A stretch of DNA of 64,000 nucleotides. It comes from Paenibacillus sp. UNC451MF (GTDB lineage: Bacteria; Bacillota; Bacilli; Paenibacillales; NBRC-103111). Every line of letters begins with the position of its first letter. Position 1 is the stretch's first letter. Made by a program: the position numbers and the translations under genes. The stretch lies in the NCBI RefSeq assembly GCF_000686845.1, contig NZ_KK366024.1:89261-153260 (forward strand), in the 5' to 3' direction. The notes beneath the pieces were generated by a model that was not told the origin of the DNA, made no database searches, and saw only the letters and a program-made list of their open reading frames with translations. Shown in pieces: positions 48,701 to 57,494 of the stretch.

Positions 48701-50020
48701 ATGCGACGTCAATTGATATCTCTACTGACCATCTGTCTTTCTGCGGGAGTTGTTCTAAATGCATGTACCCATAAAGAGGGGAATCAACAGTCTCAGGAGC
48801 TAAAAGGAACTGGAAGTACAATGAATGAAAGAACAGAATTGTTTTTTTACTCCGGAGGCGGTGACACTACAGAGGCTTTTGATGCACGGTTCGGCGAGGC
48901 GCTTCGCAAAAAATTTCCTAATTACGATATTACCTATATTCCTGTAGATCCTAAAAACAGGCTGCTGGAGTTGATAACAGGGGGAAAAAGAATTGACTTT
49001 TATTATGGATCTATAGGCGTTTTCCCCGAGTTTATACAGGCTGGACTCCAATTGGATATGACGGAATTAGCTAAAAAGCATCAAGTGGACTTGAGCAGCA
49101 TAGAACCGACCCTTGTCGACGCAGCAAAAGTGGTATCGGATGGTAAATTATATGGTTTACCCGTCTTCAATAACATAATGGTAACGTACTACAACAAGGC
49201 TTTATTTCAAAAATTCGGGATTCCTTCACCGAAAGATGGCATGACATGGGAGGAGATGCATGACCTTGCCCGAAAAATGACTCGCAATGACGAGGGAAAG
49301 CAATATATCGGCTTGGTTGTTTCGCCTACACATGTGCTTAGAATGAATCAGTTTTCACAGCCTTATGTAGATTCGAAGACAGAGATGTCTACGATCAACA
49401 GCGATATATGGAAGAGGATGTATGAGACTTACTACACCATTCCCGCCCAAGATCAAGGCTACAAAGACAGGATTACTGCTCTGAGCAATAAGCTGCCGTA
49501 CAAGGATGATTTCCTTAAGGATCAGAATCTGGCTATGTTTGTTTACTTATCGGACCTGCAATCGATTTTATCCAAGGAAATGTCAGGATTGGATTGGGAT
49601 ATTGTCTCCATGCCGACCTTCAAGGAGCTTCCTGCAACGGGCTCTCAAGCATATCCAACCTTTATGAGTATCACCAATCAAACCGTCAATAAAGATGCGG
49701 CGATGGAAGTGTTAAAATACTTAATATCTGAAGAATATCAGACTCTTGCCGCAAAAAAAGCAACCATACCTGTGTTAAAAAATCCAGCGGTACAAAATGC
49801 TCTAGGACAAAGCACAGAATTTAAAGACAAAAATTTAAAAGCCATATTTTACAATAAAATGGCTCCTATTTCTCCAAAAAGCAAATATGACAGTGCAGTG
49901 GAAAAAGCATATACCAAACCGCAGGTTGATCTTTCGCTTGGCAAAATCGATACTAATACAGCATTGCGGTCTGCTGAAGAAGAAGCTAATAAGGTGATCG
50001 CCCAAGAGAAATTAAAGTAG
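48701..50020 (+). CDS. Orphan solute-binding lipoprotein (family C of four)
   Basis: 439 residues, with a signal ending VLNAC (Cys22). It aligns along its length with the preceding protein: GKQYIGLVVSPTHVLRMNQFS against GKQYMGLAVSPAHILKMNPFS, WDIVSMPTFKELPATGSQAYPT against WDMVSTPTFKELPGVGTQSYPT, and YTKPQVDLSLGKIDTNTALR at the end. This is a tandem duplication followed by divergence, especially in the first 90 residues. RBS GGAGGG precedes the ATG. A terminator follows, so the two genes form an operon without a transporter. Confidence 0.87.
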   Translation: MRRQLISLLTICLSAGVVLNACTHKEGNQQSQELKGTGSTMNERTELFFYSGGGDTTEAFDARFGEALRKKFPNYDITYIPVDPKNRLLELITGGKRIDFYYGSIGVFPEFIQAGLQLDMTELAKKHQVDLSSIEPTLVDAAKVVSDGKLYGLPVFNNIMVTYYNKALFQKFGIPSPKDGMTWEEMHDLARKMTRNDEGKQYIGLVVSPTHVLRMNQFSQPYVDSKTEMSTINSDIWKRMYETYYTIPAQDQGYKDRITALSNKLPYKDDFLKDQNLAMFVYLSDLQSILSKEMSGLDWDIVSMPTFKELPATGSQAYPTFMSITNQTVNKDAAMEVLKYLISEEYQTLAAKKATIPVLKNPAVQNALGQSTEFKDKNLKAIFYNKMAPISPKSKYDSAVEKAYTKPQVDLSLGKIDTNTALRSAEEEANKVIAQEKLK

Positions 50021-50037
50021 CGTATGTAAATCGAGTT

Positions 50038-50066
50038 AAGTCCAGAGTAACATCTGGACTTTTTTC
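50038..50066 (+). terminator. Terminator of the tandem binding-protein operon
   Basis: AAGTCCAGA at 50038-50046 pairs with TCTGGACTT at 50053-50061, followed by a T run. Confidence 0.9.
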
Positions 50067-50126
50067 TTTTACTTGTTCAATTCAAGCGGCATTTTGGTTT
50101 AAATAAGTTTATGTACCCCTTGAATA

Positions 50127-50190
50127 CAAAAAAGTGCAAATCGAGAAAGAAAGTACTATCCAAATCTGGACGAAATCAAAAAAGTGCCGT
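50127..50190 (+). repeat. Two A-rich repeats upstream of the oligogalacturonate lyase
   Basis: CAAAAAAGTGCAAAT at 50127-50141 and CAAAAAAGTGCCGT at 50177-50190 are 50 bases apart. They match the three repeats upstream of the LplBCA importer (41821-41935), suggesting common control of importer and lyase. Confidence 0.5.
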
Positions 50191-50260
50191 TGTTTGAAAC
50201 CCGCGTATCGTTTAGTCTTTTACAAGTAGCAGCAGACTTTATGATAATGGGGTGGATGGA

Positions 50261-51451
50261 ATGAGTTCTAATGAACAAGGAAAAGGTAAAGTTTGGCCGG
50301 CAGAGTGGAAAGTAACAAAGGATTTGATCACAGGAATTCCGATGCGGCAATTAACGAATCATTTATCGCATAGCTTTCACCTCTATTTTACTAACGACGG
50401 TTGGTACGATAACGGCAATAAACTGTTATTTGGTTCTGATAGGTTCAACGCCACGAATTTATACAGTATGGATTTACGTTCAGGAGAAATCACACAGCTG
50501 ACAGACTATCAGGAAGGACCTCCTGCGAATCTTCAACAAACATACATCAATCCGAAAGGGTATGAAGCTTACTTTAGCAAAAATAATCAAATTATCTCCA
50601 TTAACCTGCAAACTTTCGAAGAGAAGGTCATTTATGAAGCTCCGAAGAAGTATACTTTAGGCAATATGAGCTGCACCTCGGATGGTGAATGGCTGTGCAC
50701 ATGCGTTAAAGAAGACTTATCTGATCGCATTCAGACTTCATTAGGAGCAGGGTACATTGGTTTTGAAGAAACAGCAAGAGCAAAGCCTCACTGTAAAATT
50801 GTTAAGATTCCTGTTACCGGTGGAGAATCGACTGTTATTCATGAAGAGAAAGTGTGGATAGGGCATGTGAACACCTCTCCAACTCAGCCGCATTTACTTA
50901 GCTTTTGCCATGAGGGGCCTTGGGATCTCGTCGATCACCGCATCTGGTGTCTGAATATGGAAACGGGCGATGTATGGAAAATTCGTCCTTCAGAAGACAA
51001 CGTATTTGTCGGACATGAATACTGGCACGCCGATGGAATAACGATTGGTTATCATGGTTATACGGAGTCATTATCCAACAAAGATGGCAAATTTATCGGT
51101 TCAGTCAAATACGATAATACGAACAGCCAAGAAAGTGCATTTCCGTTCCAAAATATGCACATTCATTCAAATAATTCCAGTTTGATCGTTGGTGACGGAC
51201 AGCAAACCAGCGCTTATCATGGTGATCAATTCCAGGATACGATATGTCTTTGGAAAAATAGCGATGGCGTCCTGGAAGGACCCCGTATTTTGTGTCGGCA
51301 TCGCGGGAGCTTCCAAGCCCAAAAGCTCCATGTTCATCCGAGATTTAGCCCGGATGGAAGCAAAGTATTATTTACTAGCGATATGACCGGTTACGGGAAT
51401 CTGTACCTGGTAGATGTGCCGGATTTTGATTCGCTGCCTAAGCAGCCTTAA
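50261..51451 (+). CDS. Oligogalacturonate lyase, polysaccharide lyase family 22
   Basis: The 396-residue cytoplasmic protein folds as a seven-bladed beta-propeller. Conserved stretches of PL22 enzymes are visible: HLYFTNDGWYDNGNKLLFGSDR is near the start, HVNTSPTQPHLLSFCHEGPWD in the middle and GHEYWHADG later. The metal-binding Q-x-x-H-x-H set is present as Q297, H300 and H302 (QNMHIH). It cleaves short oligogalacturonides to 4-deoxy-5-hexulose-uronate inside the cell. ATG 50261 has GGGGTGG five bases upstream. It follows the two orphan binding proteins, so the region appears to serve pectin breakdown products. Confidence 0.9.
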   Translation: MSSNEQGKGKVWPAEWKVTKDLITGIPMRQLTNHLSHSFHLYFTNDGWYDNGNKLLFGSDRFNATNLYSMDLRSGEITQLTDYQEGPPANLQQTYINPKGYEAYFSKNNQIISINLQTFEEKVIYEAPKKYTLGNMSCTSDGEWLCTCVKEDLSDRIQTSLGAGYIGFEETARAKPHCKIVKIPVTGGESTVIHEEKVWIGHVNTSPTQPHLLSFCHEGPWDLVDHRIWCLNMETGDVWKIRPSEDNVFVGHEYWHADGITIGYHGYTESLSNKDGKFIGSVKYDNTNSQESAFPFQNMHIHSNNSSLIVGDGQQTSAYHGDQFQDTICLWKNSDGVLEGPRILCRHRGSFQAQKLHVHPRFSPDGSKVLFTSDMTGYGNLYLVDVPDFDSLPKQP

Positions 51452-51465
51452 TTATATGAGTATAC

Positions 51466-51494
51466 AACAGGCTGCAATGTAGCAGCCTGTTTTG
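51466..51494 (+). terminator. Terminator of the lyase gene
   Basis: AACAGGCTGC at 51466-51475 pairs with GCAGCCTGTT at 51482-51491, followed by Ts. Confidence 0.85.
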
Positions 51495-51545
51495 CGCTGC
51501 TTAAAGCACATACATCTTAGAGAATGAAGTCGGAGGGTAACTGCC

Positions 51546-52901
51546 GTGTTGCGACAACAGAAAAAACAAATGACCTTATGGATGCTGGCATGGCCGATAT
51601 TTTTGGAAATGCTGCTGCAATTTTTACTTGGAACGGTTGATACTTTGATGGTTAGCCATATATCGGATGGAGCGGTTGCGGTTATTGGCATCTCTAATCA
51701 GCTTTTCGCAGCAGTGAACATCTTATTTACTGCTCTTGCAAGCGGCACCGGGATTCTGGTAGCACAGAAGCTGGGCGCTAATCAGGCTGGTACAGCAAGA
51801 TCTTTAGGGATTGTAGGAACCAATATATGTGTAGGTGTCGGGATAGGTCTCAGCGTCCTTCTCCATTTTGGTGCCGGTCCAATCACTAGGATGCTTCAAC
51901 TGCCGGAATCACTACGCCCGATGGGTGAAACGTATATTTCTATCGTTGGCGGAGGCATGGTGCTGCTTGCTGCAATGACGGTACTAAGTGCAGTCATTCG
52001 TAATACAGGGAATACGAGAAGTCCCATGATTATCGCAATAGGAATGAATGTGATTCATGTCATAATGAATTATATCGTGATCTATGGAGCCTTTGGATTA
52101 CCCGTTCTAGGTTTACAGGGAGTTGCTTTCTCTACAACGATCAGCCGGCTTATCGGTGTAATCATGCTTCTAGTCGTATTCCGACATACCTTTGCGAAGT
52201 CGATAGGATGGAAGGACTTCCGGCTTATGGATAGGACATTAATGAAAGAAACGTTCAGATTGAGCTGGCCTCTGGGAGTGAACAGTTCATCTTGGTGCTT
52301 CACGCAGCTGATTATTTTCTCGATCATTGCAACGCTCGGGGCCAAGGAGTTGAGTGCCAGAACGTATATGAACACGATGGAGTCTTTTTGCTTCATGATT
52401 GGATTTTCGGTTGCGTTAGCTGGACAGATTCGTATCGCAAACCTGCACGGGGCAGGAGAACACTCCTTGGCTTACAAATGTGCCTTTCGTACTTTATGGA
52501 TTGGGTTGGCATTTGTTCAGGCTAACGCTTTCCTGCTTTATGGATTTGGACAGGAGGCGATTCAGCTTTTCACCTCAGACCAGGAGATTATTGCTTTTGG
52601 CGTTTCACTTCTTGGGCTGAATCTTCTTTTGCAGCCTTCCAAAATGCTCAATATGGCAGTAGGAAATGCGTTAACCGCAATAGGGGACACGCGATTTATT
52701 ATGATTTGCGGCACAGCCTCTCTATGGATTATCGCTGCCGGTATGTCTTACTACATGGGTATCAAGCTCGGATGGGGGCTAACCGGTATTTATATAGCTA
52801 TGATTGCAGATGAATTAGTAAGAGGCATGCTGGTATTGTATCGTTGGAGGTCGTTATTCAAGCATCGTATCCGTGCGGTGAGTAAGGGAGCTGCGTTATA
52901 A
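51546..52901 (+). CDS. MATE family efflux protein
   Basis: 451 residues with 12 hydrophobic helices. GTG 51546 is the start, eight bases after GGAGGG. WPIFLEMLLQFLLGTVDTLMVSH at the N-terminus, QLFAAVNILFTALASGTGILVAQ and the second-half SWPLGVNSSSW are typical of the NorM/DinF-like MATE family, sodium- or proton-coupled exporters of cationic drugs. Single gene between the lyase and a secreted protein gene. It differs from the MATE protein at 61605-62975; the two are not close paralogues. Confidence 0.88.
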   Translation: MLRQQKKQMTLWMLAWPIFLEMLLQFLLGTVDTLMVSHISDGAVAVIGISNQLFAAVNILFTALASGTGILVAQKLGANQAGTARSLGIVGTNICVGVGIGLSVLLHFGAGPITRMLQLPESLRPMGETYISIVGGGMVLLAAMTVLSAVIRNTGNTRSPMIIAIGMNVIHVIMNYIVIYGAFGLPVLGLQGVAFSTTISRLIGVIMLLVVFRHTFAKSIGWKDFRLMDRTLMKETFRLSWPLGVNSSSWCFTQLIIFSIIATLGAKELSARTYMNTMESFCFMIGFSVALAGQIRIANLHGAGEHSLAYKCAFRTLWIGLAFVQANAFLLYGFGQEAIQLFTSDQEIIAFGVSLLGLNLLLQPSKMLNMAVGNALTAIGDTRFIMICGTASLWIIAAGMSYYMGIKLGWGLTGIYIAMIADELVRGMLVLYRWRSLFKHRIRAVSKGAAL

Positions 52902-53021
52902 GGGATAATATTCGAATAAGGTCTAATAGCCTATTGATCTTCTCCTTCATTCAGAGGTAAACTAGACAATCGAAAGAATTCCGTAAGCATTCCAACGCGG
53001 ATGGGGAGAGGAGAACTTCAC

Positions 53022-53561
53022 TTGAGATTACAAAGAATAATGATTCCTGTCGCTGCTCTCAGCGTTATGTTTTTACTGCCTGCAGCTGCCGTGGAACCTT
53101 CGGTGTCCGAACGCCAACAGCTGGTTGAGCCAAGTAGCATATCGTTTCAAATTCCTATGAATAATTACTGCAGTCCGGAGAATTCGCTGGACTTTTCATT
53201 TCAATTATCCAATGCGTCCAATTCGGCGGCGGATATAACGGTGCGCTTCTTCGAGCAGGATGGTACAGAGTTCAAAGAAGAGGGATCCTCCTACCGGGAA
53301 ATTGAGTCCGATATCACACCGGGTAAGCCAATGAAATTACAAGCCCATGCAACGGGGTTATATCATATTAATTTTGGGAATCACAAACAGTGCAGCGAAC
53401 GAGTTTATTTAGGAGAAATTGCGGTTAATTCCGGACAAGTTTCCTTGCTGGCAACAGGTTGGGTAAATACGGCAGGAGTTAATGAGAAGGTTATCGTCAA
53501 CGAAAATCGCAAATTTGATCTCTCTGCTCCTGTTAGTCTATCTGGCACATCAGGTAAGTAG
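53022..53561 (+). CDS. Secreted protein of unknown function
   Basis: 179 residues from TTG 53022, eight bases after AGAGGAG; the frame extends to 53001 without a site. There is a signal peptide (residues 1-24, ending PAAAV). The mature part is beta-rich, without repeats, with two cysteines (NNYCSPEN and KQCSERVY) that could form a disulfide. The middle reads FQLSNASNSAADITVRFFEQDG, like an extracellular beta-sandwich. No family was recognised. It stands alone. Confidence 0.55.
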   Translation: MRLQRIMIPVAALSVMFLLPAAAVEPSVSERQQLVEPSSISFQIPMNNYCSPENSLDFSFQLSNASNSAADITVRFFEQDGTEFKEEGSSYREIESDITPGKPMKLQAHATGLYHINFGNHKQCSERVYLGEIAVNSGQVSLLATGWVNTAGVNEKVIVNENRKFDLSAPVSLSGTSGK

Positions 53562-53585
53562 TAGAAAATGGAGGAAGCATCTTTG

Positions 53586-53631
53586 GCAACCAACTGCTGC
53601 GCGATTTTTGCGTGGACGGCTGGTTGTTTTT
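53586..53631 (+). terminator. Terminator-like hairpin after the secreted protein gene
   Basis: GCAACCA at 53586-53592 pairs partly with TGGTTGT at 53621-53627, with a GC-rich inner arm and a TTTTT run. The rest of 53632-53800 is the AT-rich leader of the next gene, in which I see nothing further. Confidence 0.6.
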
Positions 53632-53800
53632 GTTGTTTCTAGATCCAATGAACGCAAAATATTAGTTTTGTACAAGAATGTATTAGTATTGAACATCCAA
53701 CATGCAGTACGTATCGAGATATGATAGAAATACTACCAAGACTAACCATAACTAAAGTGAACCATTTCAATTCATTATCTGGAGAAGAGGGGAACAATGA

Positions 53801-55120
53801 ATGGAAAGAAAATTAACTTTCAAAATGGTATCGTTATCCTTAGGTTTAGTTATGGTAATAAGCGGGTGTAATGCAGCAAAAGAGACTAGCAACACTGCGG
53901 AGGAACCCGGAAGCAAAGTAAACAATGATCCCATTACCCTCACATTTTTTACGGCTCAAAATTCTGTGTATGCAAATGAAAGCGGTTTCGATAATGAGAT
54001 TGGTCAGTACATTAAAAAGAAATTCCCCAACGTAACCATTAACCACATCCACAAGGCAACGGGACAAGATTATGCCGATCTTGTGGCAGCAGGAACTATA
54101 CCGGATATCGTGTTGGAATCAAGCGGCAATATCATTTCCAAAATAAAAGAGTTTGATTTAGCTAACGATATGGCTGATCTCATTAAAAAGCATAACTTTG
54201 ATCTCTCAAGAATGGATGAGGCTGCGATTGCTCAAGTTAGAAACGCCAATCCTGACGGGCAATTATGGGGCTTGCCTTTTACACTTAGTAATATTGTCAT
54301 GTTCTATAACAAGGATTTGTTCGATAAGTTCGGGGTGCCGTATCCTAAAGATGGAATGACCTGGGATGAACTTTATGATGTAGCGAAGAAGATGACCCGC
54401 TCCATTGATGGGGTGGCATATAAAGGGCTTTCCATGCATCCGGGTGTCATGACGAGCTACAATCAACTATCGTTAACTCCCTTGGATTTGAAAGAAAATA
54501 AAGCCGCAATTAATACTGAGAAATGGAAAACCCTGATTGAAAATTATAAGCGGTTCTACGATATTCCAGGCAATGAATTTACCAATATAGATGACTTTCC
54601 AAAAGGGCAAATGGCAATAGGAATCCATGTCGCTGAGAAAGTCACCAGCTGGTACAACGCAAACAAAGATCTAAACTTCGATCTAGCTTCTCCACCTTCA
54701 TTCAAAGATTTGCCGAATACTGGGATGCTGCCGAATACGTATTCTTTATTCATTACGAAAAACTCCAAGTACAAAGACCAAGCCTTCCAAATTATCCAAT
54801 ACTTATTGTCCGATGAAGTGCAATCTGAATTGTCCAAGCAAGGCATTGTCACACCGCTGAAAAGCAAAGCTGTACACGATTTATACGGTCAAAGCCTTCC
54901 TCAATTAAAAGGTAAAAACACAGGAGCGGTGTATTATAGCAAAAATGCGCAGCCTCCAGCGCCTAGAGCCTCGGGACTCGTGTACTACAGCGTTAACACA
55001 AGCAAAATCTTCGATAATATCTATAAAAACAATATGGATGTGAACAGTGCCATACGTTCCGTGGAGGAAGAGTCTAACATAGCCATACAACAATTGGTTT
55101 CGCAAAAGGGTGGCAAGTAG
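53801..55120 (+). CDS. Orphan solute-binding lipoprotein (family D of four)
   Basis: 439 residues, with a signal ending VISGC (Cys23). The contact loop FYNKDLFDKFGVPYPKDGMTWDELYD and the SDEVQSELSKQGIVTPLKS segment place it in the same family as the proteins at 21869, 47336 and 48701. It also has the closing NNMDVNSAIRSVEEES block. RBS GAGGGGA is upstream. No permease gene is near; a glycosyltransferase gene follows after 141 bases. Each of the four has a different central sequence, consistent with different sugars. Confidence 0.87.
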   Translation: MERKLTFKMVSLSLGLVMVISGCNAAKETSNTAEEPGSKVNNDPITLTFFTAQNSVYANESGFDNEIGQYIKKKFPNVTINHIHKATGQDYADLVAAGTIPDIVLESSGNIISKIKEFDLANDMADLIKKHNFDLSRMDEAAIAQVRNANPDGQLWGLPFTLSNIVMFYNKDLFDKFGVPYPKDGMTWDELYDVAKKMTRSIDGVAYKGLSMHPGVMTSYNQLSLTPLDLKENKAAINTEKWKTLIENYKRFYDIPGNEFTNIDDFPKGQMAIGIHVAEKVTSWYNANKDLNFDLASPPSFKDLPNTGMLPNTYSLFITKNSKYKDQAFQIIQYLLSDEVQSELSKQGIVTPLKSKAVHDLYGQSLPQLKGKNTGAVYYSKNAQPPAPRASGLVYYSVNTSKIFDNIYKNNMDVNSAIRSVEEESNIAIQQLVSQKGGK

Positions 55121-55261
55121 CCGGACAGGAAGTTCCCCTATCTTCAAATGACATCCATAGGCTGTCGTCAGTTTTTAAACAATGCCCTACAGATAACTAG
55201 TACACAATCATCGCTTATACATATCGTAAAAGTACGATGACTAATTGTGGAGGGATCATTG

Positions 55262-56332
55262 TTGAAAATCCTCATGGTAGCGCCGGAACAACTTCCGGTA
55301 CCAGGGAACGGGTCCGTAGAAATTTGCATGCTTTCCATTGCCAAGCAGTTTGCGTCCAATCATCATGTTACCATAGTGAGCCGCCAAAGCTCAGGACTTC
55401 CCAGAGTAAGCCGTCTTGGGAATATGACTATTGTTAGAGTGTCAACGGGGTCCCCGCGAAAATATATTTCATCTGTTTTGCATTACATCCGTGGAAAACA
55501 ATACGACATGATCCAGGTGGACAATCGCCCCCACTATATGGCTCAAGTGAAGAAGGCTTTTCCAAAAACTCCAGTGTCACTGTTCCTTCATTCGCTAACC
55601 TTTGTTCCGCAAACGAAGAGTGTGGAAGCAAGCATGGCCAGAGCCAATCTGATTATTGCCAATAGTCATTCCTTGAAAAGCAATCTATCCCGTTTGTTTC
55701 CATCACAAGCCCATAAAGTACGAATGGTTCATCTGGGTGTCGATGTGGATCGGTTCAAGCCTGTTAATCGTCATGGGGAATCTGGATCCTTTCACGTATT
55801 GTTTGCAGGTAGGGTGATACCTCGCAAAGGAGTTCCGGTTTTGATCAAAGCGATAAGTATTGCGCGTAAGCGGAGACCCGATATAAGCTTGACCATCGTA
55901 GGAGGTGGAAAACCTCACTATGTTGGGACACTGAAGTTGCTTGCTGAAAGATATGCGGTTCCAGCACGGTTTACCGGCAAAATATCGCATAGCAAAATCC
56001 ATACCATGTACAAGAAGGCTCATTGCCTGGTCTGTCCTTCTCAAGAGCATGAGGCGTTTGGCTTGGTTAATGTGGAAGCGATGGCAACAGGTCTTCCCGT
56101 TATTGCTTCGAACATCGGAGGCATCAATGAGATTGTAAAGCATGGCTCCAACGGCTTCCTTGTTCACCGCTACCGTAATCCTGAAGCTCACGCCAAATTT
56201 ATTTTGAAGGTCGCACAAAACAAAGAAATGTATGTTCGTCTAGCGAGGCAAGCAAGAAAGGATGCCGTAAGCCGATTCAGCTGGGGGCAAACGGCTTCCA
56301 ATCTAATAACAATTTATAATTCCGCCCGATAA
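55262..56332 (+). CDS. GT4 glycosyltransferase, CotSA/YtcC-like
   Basis: The product has 356 residues, starting at TTG 55262 seven bases after GGAGGG. The two Rossmann-like domains of GT-B enzymes are present. PVPGNGSVEICMLSIAKQFA carries the acceptor-side glycine loop, and LFAGRVIPRKGVPVLI begins the second domain. The nucleotide-sugar E-x7-E motif is EHEAFGLVNVEAMATGLPVIAS. In Bacillus the nearest types are spore-coat or teichuronic-acid glycosyltransferases. It stands alone, without other cell-wall genes around it, and its stop codon overlaps a terminator. Acceptor and donor are unknown. Confidence 0.85.
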   Translation: MKILMVAPEQLPVPGNGSVEICMLSIAKQFASNHHVTIVSRQSSGLPRVSRLGNMTIVRVSTGSPRKYISSVLHYIRGKQYDMIQVDNRPHYMAQVKKAFPKTPVSLFLHSLTFVPQTKSVEASMARANLIIANSHSLKSNLSRLFPSQAHKVRMVHLGVDVDRFKPVNRHGESGSFHVLFAGRVIPRKGVPVLIKAISIARKRRPDISLTIVGGGKPHYVGTLKLLAERYAVPARFTGKISHSKIHTMYKKAHCLVCPSQEHEAFGLVNVEAMATGLPVIASNIGGINEIVKHGSNGFLVHRYRNPEAHAKFILKVAQNKEMYVRLARQARKDAVSRFSWGQTASNLITIYNSAR

Positions 56333-56353
56333 ATAATATTTATCGGGTTTTTT
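56325..56353 (+). terminator. Terminator overlapping the end of the GT4 gene
   Basis: CCCGATAAA at 56325-56333 (including the stop codon) pairs with TTTATCGGG at 56339-56347, followed by six Ts. Confidence 0.9.
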
Positions 56354-56371
56354 ATGTTTACATAGAACTTG

Positions 56372-56386
56372 AATTCATAATGAATT
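56372..56386. promoter_or_regulatory. Operator-like palindrome upstream of the secreted-protein/ABC/two-component module
   Basis: AATTCAT-A-ATGAATT is a perfect 7-bp inverted repeat. A related half, ACAATGAATTTTG, occurs near 56445. It lies about 107 bases before the start of the next gene. The regulator is unknown; the response regulator at 60457 is a candidate. Confidence 0.4.
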
Positions 56387-56492
56387 TCAAATCAGTTAAT
56401 AGATTTTTAATAAATGGTTCACAGGCGGTTTATTTTTGAAATGTACAATGAATTTTGTAAGTCGATTAACAAAGTTCATAGGAGGCTAGAGC

Positions 56493-57413
56493 ATGAAGAA
56501 GAAATGGTTAATGCTTGGAAGCGCGGTAGGAATAAGCGGGGTCGTTATGATCACGACCGGCCTGTCGGCGATGGCCAGCACATCCGGGTATGACACATAC
56601 AAAGCCGCTTTCAAGAATACGAAAACGATCCAAAATGTAAGCGTGCAGGCACAATCTGTATTGCAAGACAACGGGAACGAGCTTACCAGCGCGAACGGAA
56701 CGTTCAAGCTTAGCCCGCAAAATCACTTGGCGAGCGGGTCGGTAACCGTAAAAGGCAGCGGTGCTGAGCAATCGCTGCTCTTTTACAAGCAAGCAGATGG
56801 AACCGTTGTGAAACCAAGCGGCACAGATGTGTATTATGTCAGACAAGAGGGCAAGGAGAAGAATTGGAATACAAATAAAATTCAAGATCATGAGGTCATG
56901 TCCCAGCAGGTTGAAACTGTCATTGATGCCCTTGTAGGGAACTTGAAGGACTATGTCACGGTTGACAACAAAGCAGACGGTACCAAGCAGGTTGCGGTGG
57001 AGCTGACCAATTCTCAAATCCCGGCAGTGGTTAATGCTATTGCTCCAATTGCAATCAAGCAAGCGACAAGTGGACATAAATGGGGTAAGGAGAACAAATC
57101 CGATACACCAACCAAGCCGATTCCATTCGACGAACATACTTTGAACGCTAATGTTCCTCAACTGACACAAGATATTAAAATTGACAAGGTCGCAATCAAA
57201 GCAGACATTAATGCGGATAATTATATCGAGCATCAGCAAGCGGATGTTACGGTTTCCGGGAAAGATGCCAGTGGCACAGCCCATGTACTTACACTGCACT
57301 TGAACGCGGATCTTTCCAATTACAACAATACAACGCCGGATACGGTAGATTTGACAGGAAAGCAAGTACAGTCATTGAAACAAGACAATCGTCAAAATAG
57401 AGAAAATAAATAA
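56493..57413 (+). CDS. Exported protein linked to an ABC exporter and two-component system
   Basis: The 306-residue protein has a signal peptide (residues 1-28, ending SAMAS). The mature part begins YDTYKAAFKNTKTIQNVSVQA and contains GNELTSANGTFKLSPQNHLAS, SLLFYKQADGTVVKPSG and a late VDLTGKQVQSLKQDNRQN. The pattern of an antiparallel sheet wrapped around a hydrophobic groove recalls LolA/LppX-like lipid-binding proteins, but there is no lipobox and the resemblance is only general. AGGAGG lies nine bases before the ATG. It is followed by a strong hairpin, then the ABC and sensor genes, and may be a ligand-sensing or effector partner of that system. Confidence 0.7.
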   Translation: MKKKWLMLGSAVGISGVVMITTGLSAMASTSGYDTYKAAFKNTKTIQNVSVQAQSVLQDNGNELTSANGTFKLSPQNHLASGSVTVKGSGAEQSLLFYKQADGTVVKPSGTDVYYVRQEGKEKNWNTNKIQDHEVMSQQVETVIDALVGNLKDYVTVDNKADGTKQVAVELTNSQIPAVVNAIAPIAIKQATSGHKWGKENKSDTPTKPIPFDEHTLNANVPQLTQDIKIDKVAIKADINADNYIEHQQADVTVSGKDASGTAHVLTLHLNADLSNYNNTTPDTVDLTGKQVQSLKQDNRQNRENK

Positions 57414-57424
57414 GTGTATTCCTG

Positions 57425-57471
57425 TTGCAGCGGATAAAGCTTCATGAAGGTTTTATCCAGCTGCAATCTTT
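57425..57471 (+). terminator. Stem-loop between the exported protein and the ABC genes
   Basis: TTGCAG-C-GGATAAA at 57425-57438 pairs with TTTATCC-AG-CTGCAA at 57452-57466, with an inner CTTCATGAAG palindrome. The T content after it is low (TCTTTATTT), so it may act as a partial terminator that sets the ratio of the first gene to the rest. Confidence 0.6.
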
Positions 57472-57494
57472 ATTTAGAGGAGGGTGGGAATCGA

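Noticed and set aside
56508-57365. A 285-codon open frame antisense to the exported protein gene
   Set aside because: The forward gene has a signal peptide, a strong RBS and proper context; the reverse frame is rich in Cys, Arg and Ile without any pattern.
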